Positions 27,024-33,701 of a DNA stretch of 54,428 nucleotides are shown piece by piece (the stretch's first letter is position 1; every line of letters starts with the position of its first letter). A program made the position numbers and the translations under genes. Below the pieces are notes generated by a model, which saw only the letters and a program-made list of their open reading frames with translations, was not told the origin of the DNA and did no database searches. Origin of the DNA: Pedosphaera sp. (GTDB taxonomy: Bacteria; Verrucomicrobiota; Verrucomicrobiia; Limisphaerales; Pedosphaeraceae); assembly GCA_028293325.1 (NCBI GenBank), contig JAQGPA010000151.1, positions 1 through 54,428 of the forward strand, read 5' to 3'.

Positions 27024-30000
27024 CTATTTTGGAAATCGGGAAGGCGGTGAAAATGGGCGAAGTTCAAAAGAAAAAGCATACTTGCCTTTCGCCAAAATAC
27101 GATAAGCCTTGTGGACGGGGAGTCCCCAACTTATATCCCCGCCCACGCCCATTTGCCAGCCGTCCAGGTTCACAGTGACAAAATCCCGGTGCGGCAACAA
27201 ATGGTCATGTGTTGTCGTTTCCAAATCTTCCGCAGAATATGGCCAGGCACTGATGCCTATCAATAGTTTCCCGGCTTGCACCCGTAATCCACTTCCGTCT
27301 GCATCGGCAAATTCAATCCAGCGCACGTCGGTTCGATTGGCGTTTTCTTGAGGTCGCACGTAAGGTGTTATCCAATCAGCAACGCGGGCTTGATACAAGC
27401 CAACCGCCGCGCCGGTTTTTCGATCCCAATAAGTTTCCTGCGGGCCGCGACCAAACCAGCGAATTCCATCGTATGCGCCCGGAATGGCAAATTGGACACC
27501 GATGCGCGGCAGCTCTGGCGAAACTTTCACCAACTCCAGCTGCAATTCGACATGCAAAGTTCCGTCGCCATGCAACAAATACGTCAAACTCGCATTTGTC
27601 GAATCAACCGGCAGTTTAAAAACTGCAGTTATTCGTGCTCCGTCGTCAGTTGTGGCGGCGGCGAGCGATTGCAGTTCAGATTTGGAAACGGCATCTTTCC
27701 ATGCGCTCATCTTTTCAGGCACTTTCCAGCCAAGATCATTGTCTGTCGGAACGCGCCAGACATTAGGGCGTAATGGCGCAGCCAAAAGTTCACGGCCTGC
27801 AACTAAAAAAGATTTCAGCCAGCCGTTTTTTCCATCCACGCGAACGGTCGTGCCATTTGCACAAGCAATCCAATCCGTGCCATCTTTGGACAGATTCACT
27901 TTGCCGGACCTTGGCGCGCCTGCTTTGGCTGGTGGCGCGGGAATTGAAATCTGATCCCAAGCGACAACTTGTCCGGCATCCGCCCACAATGTCTTGTCGC
28001 GCAAATGAAATTTCACCGTCAGAAAATATTCCGAACCGGCCTGCCATTTAGGATGACCCCACGGAATAGTGACAATTTGTTCTTCGCTGGGCTTGGCGTT
28101 TATGCCATCCCATTTTCCCGAAGCAATGGATTTTCCGTTTTCTTCCAAAACCCAGCCGGCGTCAAACGCGTCCAGCGAAGTGAAATAATATTTGTTACGG
28201 ATGCGAATGCGTCCAACTGCCATGTCTTCGGGCGTCGCTTTGATGTATTGGAAAACTTTTTGTGCTTCCCAATAATGTGGATGCGGAATGCGCTCAGCGG
28301 AAACCATACCTTTCACGCAAAAACGGCCGTCATTTGGCACATCGCCAAAATCGCCGCCGTAAGCAAAACAATGTGTTCCGTCCGCATTTGTTTTGTAGAC
28401 CGTCTGGTCAACCCACTCCCAAATGAATCCACCCAGCAACATTGGATATTTTTCAAAGACATCCCAATAATCCTGTAAGTTGCCGAGACTATTCGCCTGC
28501 GCGTGCGCATATTCGTTCGCCACAAAGGGCTTGCCACTGGGATATGGCCCGTGCTGGTCGACCGTTCCAAGTTCACCATGCTCACCCTTGCGAACCGCCT
28601 TGCCTTGCACATCTTGCAGCAACCATTCGGTCGTTGGATAAGTTTGGCTATCAACATCCGCCGCAAGATTCATGTCAGCATAATGAATGGGACGCAGTTG
28701 CGGATCGTCCGCGCGCGCTGCTTTGCGCATTTCTACGAAATCGTTGCCGTAACCAGCTTCGTTGCCGAGCGACCACATCACCACGCTCGGATTGTTGCGG
28801 TCACGAATGACCATTCTTTCCATGCGGTCCACGACGGCGGGCAGCCACGCCGGATCGTCACCGGGCAAAATTCTTCGGTGGTAGCTTATACCGTGGGTTT
28901 CCAGATTATTCTCATCCATCAAAAACATTCCATAACGGTTGCACAGTTCATACCAGCGCGGGTCGTTGGGATAATGCGAGGTGCGGACGAAATTTAAATT
29001 CGCCTGCTTGATCAGGCGCAAATCCTGTTCCATTCGCTCCTTCGACAAATGATAACCGCCGACCGGATCAAATTCGTGGCGGTTGACACCCTTCATTTTC
29101 AGCGACTGACCGTTGATCCAAAACTGTTTGTCATGGATTTCTACTTTGCGAAATCCAACATCAATCCGGCGCGCCTCAATTGTTTTTCCATCCTGCATTA
29201 ACTCGACCAAAGCGTCATAAACATTGGGCGTTTCGCTTGTCCAGGGCAGTGGGTTTTTGACTGTCACCGACGCGGTTATTTTTTCCGGGTTGATGCCCGC
29301 GACCGGCGGATTCACCGGTTCGTCCAGCAAAGGCGTGCCGCCGACCAAACCTCCGGCCGGGGCACGCAGGCTCAACCGAATGTGAAGTCCCTTATTTTGC
29401 GTCGAAGAATTATTTCGCAAACTATAGTGCAACGAGACGGCGGCATTTTGATAATTCCTATCCAGATTCGCATCCACATAAAAATCCCAGATGCTTACAT
29501 CCGGCGTGTGGTAGAGAAACACATCCCGAAAAATGCCGGCCAAGCGCCACATGTCCTGATCTTCCAGATATGAACCGGCCGAAAATTTGTAGACTTCAAC
29601 TGCGAGAAGATTTTTGCCCGGCTGAAGAAAATCGGTGATATCAAATTCCGCCGGAACGCGGGAGTTTTCACTGAAGCCGACTTTTTGGCCATTCACCCAC
29701 ACATACATCGCAGAATCTACGCCGGCAAAATGAATCAGCGTGCGTCCACCGTTCCAATTGGCCGGAACCTCAAATGCCGTGCGGTAGGAGCCGATCGGAT
29801 CACGCTGCGAGTAGGTTGTATAATTTTTTGGCGGTTCGTCCATCACATATGGCACATGCACTTTGAACGGATAGGTGGAATTGACATACTCCGGCACGCC
29901 GAAACCTTGCAATTCCCAGCACGAAGGCACGAGAATTTGTTTCCAACTAGACGGGTCAAAATCCGGCTCAAAGAAATTCGTGGGGCGCGAATTCGGATCA

Positions 30001-30251
30001 GGCGACCAATGAAAACTCCAGTCGCCATTCAATGGCTGCACCCATGGCGACGAATCGTAGCTGCTTTGCCAGCCGGATTTCGCATCCGGACACGGCCAGG
30101 CCGGGCAACGTGGCGGCAGTTTGTTGATGCCGAAGACCAGTGGATTCTCCCAGTCAGGCAAATCGGCGTTTGTTGGCGTCGTTTGCGCAGCAATTTCGCC
30201 CGCCGTTACAGTCAAAGCGATGATTGCGAGCCCAATGGTCAATGAGTTCAT
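27024..30251 (-). CDS. GH2 family beta-galactosidase, LacZ type (secreted)
   Basis: This 1075-residue protein has the five-domain layout of LacZ-type GH2 enzymes, with a signal peptide (MNSLTIGLAIIALTVTAGEIAAQ) that E. coli LacZ lacks. Domain 1 contains ILVPSCWELQGFGVPEYVN and YLEDQDMWRLAGIFRDV. The TIM barrel has MKGVNRHEFDPVGG and FVRTSHYPNDPRWYELCN. The acid/base glutamate lies in WSLGNEAGYGND (near 495) and the nucleophile glutamate in NEYAHAQANS (near 578), the counterparts of E461 and E537 in E. coli LacZ. The small-chain domain ends IRWFGRGPQETYWDRK onward. It would release terminal beta-galactose in the periplasm or outside. The upstream beta-helix gene ends 25 bp away, so the two are likely co-transcribed. 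Confidence 0.94.
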   Translation of the reverse strand: MNSLTIGLAIIALTVTAGEIAAQTTPTNADLPDWENPLVFGINKLPPRCPAWPCPDAKSGWQSSYDSSPWVQPLNGDWSFHWSPDPNSRPTNFFEPDFDPSSWKQILVPSCWELQGFGVPEYVNSTYPFKVHVPYVMDEPPKNYTTYSQRDPIGSYRTAFEVPANWNGGRTLIHFAGVDSAMYVWVNGQKVGFSENSRVPAEFDITDFLQPGKNLLAVEVYKFSAGSYLEDQDMWRLAGIFRDVFLYHTPDVSIWDFYVDANLDRNYQNAAVSLHYSLRNNSSTQNKGLHIRLSLRAPAGGLVGGTPLLDEPVNPPVAGINPEKITASVTVKNPLPWTSETPNVYDALVELMQDGKTIEARRIDVGFRKVEIHDKQFWINGQSLKMKGVNRHEFDPVGGYHLSKERMEQDLRLIKQANLNFVRTSHYPNDPRWYELCNRYGMFLMDENNLETHGISYHRRILPGDDPAWLPAVVDRMERMVIRDRNNPSVVMWSLGNEAGYGNDFVEMRKAARADDPQLRPIHYADMNLAADVDSQTYPTTEWLLQDVQGKAVRKGEHGELGTVDQHGPYPSGKPFVANEYAHAQANSLGNLQDYWDVFEKYPMLLGGFIWEWVDQTVYKTNADGTHCFAYGGDFGDVPNDGRFCVKGMVSAERIPHPHYWEAQKVFQYIKATPEDMAVGRIRIRNKYYFTSLDAFDAGWVLEENGKSIASGKWDGINAKPSEEQIVTIPWGHPKWQAGSEYFLTVKFHLRDKTLWADAGQVVAWDQISIPAPPAKAGAPRSGKVNLSKDGTDWIACANGTTVRVDGKNGWLKSFLVAGRELLAAPLRPNVWRVPTDNDLGWKVPEKMSAWKDAVSKSELQSLAAATTDDGARITAVFKLPVDSTNASLTYLLHGDGTLHVELQLELVKVSPELPRIGVQFAIPGAYDGIRWFGRGPQETYWDRKTGAAVGLYQARVADWITPYVRPQENANRTDVRWIEFADADGSGLRVQAGKLLIGISAWPYSAEDLETTTHDHLLPHRDFVTVNLDGWQMGVGGDISWGLPVHKAYRILAKGKYAFSFELRPFSPPSRFPK

Positions 30252-30276
30252 AAATTTAAATCGTAATGAAATGCTT

Positions 30277-31491
30277 CTACGGCGTCATTGCCCCCAGAAC
30301 GGCATTGGCTTTCGCGACGCCAATGCGCTTTGCGAGTTGAGCCTGAAATATATTTTGGGGCTCCAGTTCAGCCGGAGCAATCACCTCTGCCCAAGGCGCG
30401 TTTGTCCCGCGCATTTCCCCTCCCCGCCCCGTGATTCCAACCACGATGTTTTTTAATTTGAAAGGAGGATATGGAATGTCTTTAGCGGAGCGGATGTTCC
30501 AATAAACCTCGTCCATGGTGGAGCCGCGTGAGTTGTTGGCCCAGATGTGAATGCCCTTCCCGACATCAATATCAGTCCACAAATTGCCATGCACATTCAG
30601 TTGATGATGGTCAAGCACGATGTCCAGACCGGTGCAATGGCTATAAACATTTGCATGAGCACCATGCTCGATTCCCAGTTCGTGGAAAAATTTGTTTTTG
30701 AAGTTGATTTCTTCCCCGAGGCACAAGGACGAGTCGTGCATAAAATCGACCGCGTGATGACCGATGACCCCTTCGTGATTAAGAGAACTGCGCCCCGCGT
30801 AAGCGGCGAATTCAATCTCACGCACCGTGATATGTTGTGAGTGGGAAACAAAAATGCCGGAATCTGCATTTACAAATCGCAGCCGCTGCGCCCAGCCATC
30901 GTGGCATTCTTCAAAGTTCACACCATTGGAACCGTGTTCCTCGAAGTGTCCGAGATAGGGCGTTTCGGGAAATTGAAACGTAAGGTCTTCAATCCCAACT
31001 TCCGAAGTTTTGTTGAACTCGATGAAGCCGCCCGACCACGACCATAACGGAGTCGGAATGCCTCCAGTGGTTTTGCCAGGACGGGGATGCAGATCAACCA
31101 GATATTTCGGAAGAATCAATTTTGTCTTATCCATTCCCGCGCCAGCAATGACGACCGATTTATTGATTTCAATAAGGTCCGTGATCAGATAATCGCCAGC
31201 CGGAAGGAAAACTTTTCCGCCTATCGGACAAGCAGCAATCGCCTTCAGCAAGGCCTGCGTTTCATCCGTCTTGCCATCGCCGTGTCCGCCAAAATCCCGG
31301 ATGCTAACCGATTTTGGAATGTTGGGAATGGACACCTCCGATTGACGATAACCAGCAAACGAAAAATCCTTTAATGGTTGATTCACTTTCCACAACTCAC
31401 CGTCCTTCCCCCATAATGCCGACTGGTTGCAGTGACCGGTGGAAACGATGATCAGACTGGCGCCGAGAGTGGTTATAATGGCCTTTATCAT
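30277..31491 (-). CDS. Secreted right-handed beta-helix protein, pectate lyase 3 / GH28-related
   Basis: The 404-residue protein has an export signal (MIKAIITTLGASLIIVSTGHC). A cysteine after STGH raises the possibility of a lipoprotein, but the lipobox is not canonical. The beta-helix entry signature of the Pectate_lyase_3 family is clear: SIRDFGGHGDGKTDETQALLKAI followed by GGKVFLPAGDYLI (about 63-105). Later turns carry many His, Asp and Asn residues (HGAHANVYSHCTGLDIVLDHHQLNVHGNLW and similar in separate coils) that could form an active site. The family includes polygalacturonases, lyases and epimerases. The substrate cannot be assigned from the sequence. It precedes the GH2 gene by 25 bp. 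Confidence 0.82.
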   Translation of the reverse strand: MIKAIITTLGASLIIVSTGHCNQSALWGKDGELWKVNQPLKDFSFAGYRQSEVSIPNIPKSVSIRDFGGHGDGKTDETQALLKAIAACPIGGKVFLPAGDYLITDLIEINKSVVIAGAGMDKTKLILPKYLVDLHPRPGKTTGGIPTPLWSWSGGFIEFNKTSEVGIEDLTFQFPETPYLGHFEEHGSNGVNFEECHDGWAQRLRFVNADSGIFVSHSQHITVREIEFAAYAGRSSLNHEGVIGHHAVDFMHDSSLCLGEEINFKNKFFHELGIEHGAHANVYSHCTGLDIVLDHHQLNVHGNLWTDIDVGKGIHIWANNSRGSTMDEVYWNIRSAKDIPYPPFKLKNIVVGITGRGGEMRGTNAPWAEVIAPAELEPQNIFQAQLAKRIGVAKANAVLGAMTP

Positions 31492-31670
31492 GATAATTTT
31501 GAATTTGCGGCATTGAGAGTTTGTAAAATTGTGTGGACTGGGGGAATTGCGTTGGTCAAATTGAATCCGCCGCCAGCATCAAAAAGTGATTGTCATGTTA
31601 GCCGCCGCGAAGGTTTTCATTGCATGTTGGCTACATTGACAGTGAGATTGAAATGATCCATCACCCACGG

Positions 31671-31725
31671 CGTTGGCCTGCGCCCGCGACCCGGAGACAC
31701 ACGGCTCCGTACGACTTGGCCAACG
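31671..31725. repeat. Nested inverted repeat (possible structured RNA or terminator) after pseudopilin gene
   Basis: CGTTGGCC (31671-31678) pairs with GGCCAACG (31718-31725), and inside the loop CGGAG pairs with CTCCG (about 31692-31709). The result is a two-level stem of about 55 nt starting 18 nt past the pseudopilin stop, in the 252-bp gap before the beta-helix gene. No T tract follows on the minus strand. It may terminate, process or stabilise the mRNA. Confidence 0.5.
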
Positions 31726-31743
31726 TATCAAGACGCACATTTT

Positions 31744-32535
31744 CTAATTGCCGGTTCCATCCGGCGCACCCCCGGTGTTGGGACTCAAAAGCGACCACCA
31801 GAATTCATTGGGTTTGTTCCCAACATCGCCGCAAAGGGCTTTTGCGGTTTCATATTTCATAAATACTGAGTGACCGTCATTGTAAAGCAAGACGCACCCA
31901 GTTTTATGACGAGTGCTTGGTCCTTGGTGGCGATTCATATCTTCTTGTGGTTGAGCGGTAGCATCGTTATAGGCACCAAATGCCAGAGGGTCATTTGGAT
32001 CATCTTTGGGCTCCCAGAAAAGACATCCCCCTGGATTAACGCGAGAAAGTTTAAATGAAGCGGCGGATGCAGTTTTAAAATAACCGCTGGCGGCGCCATT
32101 AATAACATAGGTTGAAAATCTGTTTAAACGTGTCGGCCACGAGGAGGCTGGAGAATTGGTAATATCTGCCGGACACCAATATGCACCAATGTTGTTGATA
32201 TAGGAAAACAGTTGGCCATTTTGATAATCCGTCAGTGTTGGATTAGGTGGCGGGACATTGCCAACCGGTGTATAGAGCCAATTTGGTGGGTTTACTCCAC
32301 TCGGCAAAGTCCAGCCAGTGCCCGGAAGGTAATCACTATTATCACCAGCATACATGTGAACCGCCAGCCCCATTTGGTGAAGATTATTTAAACACTGGAC
32401 ACGCTGCGCTTTCTGTTTTGCGCTTGCAAGAGCTGGCAACAGCATGGACGCGAGAATGGCAATGATGGCAATAACCACTAGTAATTCTATCAATGTAAAT
32501 GCCGCCCGAATTGATGATATGTCAGTTTGTTTCAT
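31744..32535 (-). CDS. Type II secretion-like pseudopilin with H-X9-DG motif
   Basis: This 263-residue pseudopilin starts [25 protein letters not shown]. The predicted prepilin peptidase site is A12/F13, with glutamate at +5; the residue before cleavage is Ala where Gly is usual. The H-X9-DG motif is in [14 protein letters not shown]. Two cysteine-bearing loops (YWCPAD, GGCLFW) are typical of the family. It stands alone between the beta-helix gene and the regulatory region that holds the shared ACCCGAANGCGGG repeat, so it is likely controlled together with the scaffold-protein gene at 22865-26704. It would work in the cell envelope; its cargo is unknown. Confidence 0.92.
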   Translation of the reverse strand: MKQTDISSIRAAFTLIELLVVIAIIAILASMLLPALASAKQKAQRVQCLNNLHQMGLAVHMYAGDNSDYLPGTGWTLPSGVNPPNWLYTPVGNVPPPNPTLTDYQNGQLFSYINNIGAYWCPADITNSPASSWPTRLNRFSTYVINGAASGYFKTASAASFKLSRVNPGGCLFWEPKDDPNDPLAFGAYNDATAQPQEDMNRHQGPSTRHKTGCVLLYNDGHSVFMKYETAKALCGDVGNKPNEFWWSLLSPNTGGAPDGTGN

Positions 32536-32646
32536 GTTTCAAAATTTGCATGCATCGGAACAATGAATCACGACCTGATAAGGTTCCAAAATAGTTGCAC
32601 TTGCTTCGGATATTGGTCGAAACTTAGCTCGATTGAAGTCGCCTTA

Positions 32647-32665
32647 ATATACCCGAATGCGGGTA
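32647..32665. promoter_or_regulatory. Candidate regulator site, copy B: ATAT-ACCCGAATGCGGGTA
   Basis: This perfect inverted repeat TACCCG-AATG-CGGGTA lies 115 bp upstream of the pseudopilin start at 32535. It is identical to copy A at 26837-26855 except for one spacer base. See copy A for the comparison. Confidence 0.55.
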
Positions 32666-32677
32666 CATAAGTCATAA

Positions 32678-32693
32678 TCGCAAATCGTGATAA
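32678..32693. promoter_or_regulatory. Candidate second shared box, copy B: ATCGCAAATCGTGATA
   Basis: This box is 12 bp beyond copy B of the inverted repeat and differs by one base from 26992-27007. That two separate elements recur together in both regions argues against chance, although the spacing between them is not conserved. Confidence 0.45.
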
Positions 32694-33092
32694 CTTGTCA
32701 GATGCCCTTTGCTTTTATTTTAGCTTTTCCGTGTGCTGGGCATACCGGCGCCAGGGCATGACGCTGGAGGCGGAGGGAAAGATCGGGAAGTGGCTGATTC
32801 GGAAGCGAAAATAAGGTGGGTAGCTACTTGAATTACGGGTTTCAACGGGCCTATGGCCCGTCATCAGCCATACTTCAGCGCCGGACGCGTTGCGAACCAT
32901 GGTCGAGATGCTGCGCGAGCGCAGGTGGTCGGCGGTGACACGGTTGCTGTTCACGACACCGCAGGGCAGCGTCCTTTTGGGTGGATGGTCGCAAGCCTGA
33001 CCGGGTTGTCCAAAAATTGAGAATGGGCTAGCGCAGCTGGATGGCCTTCGCCCGCGAACTTTGGGCAGTTAACTTACAGAGCTTTAATGGTT

Positions 33093-33122
33093 TTTAGTGA
33101 CGTTTAGTGACGTTTAGTGACG
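33093..33122. repeat. Three tandem copies of TTTAGTGACG
   Basis: Three exact 10-bp copies follow one another without a spacer, in the gene-poor region. A 10-bp period places each copy on the same face of the helix, which would suit cooperative protein binding. Slippage-generated repeats are the simpler explanation. No gene starts close to it on either strand. Confidence 0.75.
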
Positions 33123-33244
33123 CCGGTTCCGTTTCTGCTAACCTCTTCACCGTGAAGGTGATCTTGACAGTCATTAAAATTTGGTGTTGACTGGCAATAA
33201 GTTGCAGGAGTGCGAGTCGCGGAATCTGTGAGGAAAATAAGAAA

Positions 33245-33275
33245 GCCGTTTCGCATCGCACGAAACGGCGTTTTT
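33245..33275 (-). terminator. Intrinsic terminator after the Fe-S carrier gene (possibly bidirectional)
   Basis: GCCGTTTCG (33245-33253) and CGAAACGGC (33261-33269) form a perfect 9-bp stem with a 7-nt loop. On the minus strand the stem is followed by TTTCTTATTTT, ending the transcript of 33298-33648. On the plus strand it is followed by GTTTTT, so it could also stop transcription from the left. Confidence 0.8.
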
Positions 33276-33297
33276 AACCTGCACGGATTTTACTCCA

Positions 33298-33648
33298 TCA
33301 GGCTTCGAAAGACTTGCCACAACCGCAGCTCTGGCGGGCTTGGGGATTCGTAATCTTAAACCCGCTTGCATTCAGGCTGTCGTTGAAATCCAACACCGAT
33401 CCCCGCAGATGCCCGGCACTGAATGGATCCACCAGCACGCTTACGCCAAACATCTCCGCCACCTGGTCGTCTGGGCGCTTTTCATCAAACACCATTCCAT
33501 ACTGCATCCCGGAACAACCACCCTGCTCCACATATACCCGCAGATGCTTGCCCGCATTCTGCGCCTCCTGCGCGATCAAATGCTTGATCTGGCCGGCGGC
33601 GTTTTCGGTGACGGTGATGACGGATTCGCTGGTGGTAACTGTGCTCAT
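33298..33648 (-). CDS. A-type iron-sulfur carrier protein (HesB/IscA/ErpA family)
   Basis: The 116-residue cytoplasmic protein binds or transfers iron-sulfur clusters to apo-enzymes. I chose the ATG at 33648 (MSTVTTSESVITVTENAAGQI). The longer frame to 33819 adds a tail that overlaps the upstream gene and has no family match. All three ligand cysteines are present: C45 in GGCSGMQYG, and C108 and C110 in SCGCGKSF. The spacing is the normal one for the family, and the length is typical. Which branch (IscA, ErpA or SufA) is meant cannot be settled from one sequence. It follows the TPR gene by 53 bp and ends before a strong terminator. Confidence 0.93.
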   Translation of the reverse strand: MSTVTTSESVITVTENAAGQIKHLIAQEAQNAGKHLRVYVEQGGCSGMQYGMVFDEKRPDDQVAEMFGVSVLVDPFSAGHLRGSVLDFNDSLNASGFKITNPQARQSCGCGKSFEA

Positions 33649-33701
33649 GTTTGAAAGCTGCTTAAAAGTAACAGCGATCTCCGGACCTGTCAAATTTACG
33701 G

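Larger units (their letters stand above)
32536..33297. other. 762-bp gene-poor region between pseudopilin and Fe-S carrier genes
   Basis: From right to left this stretch holds a terminator hairpin, a three-copy 10-bp tandem repeat, an unassigned GC-rich part (about 32725-33010), and two regulatory-looking boxes. The GC-rich part has short frames on both strands (for example a 79-codon minus-strand frame at 32715-32954) that match no family I know and could be eroded coding DNA. I see no RNA gene. Confidence 0.5.

Noticed and set aside
31671..31725. Possible integron attC site (GTTGGCC and GGCCAAC boxes)
   Set aside because: The boxes are in the wrong order for attC, which needs RYYYAAC first and GTTRRRY last; no integrase or cassette array is nearby.
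5781..32535. A Bacteroidetes-like polysaccharide utilisation locus
   Set aside because: No SusC/SusD pair or hybrid two-component system is present; the layout is a Verrucomicrobiota-style enzyme cluster.
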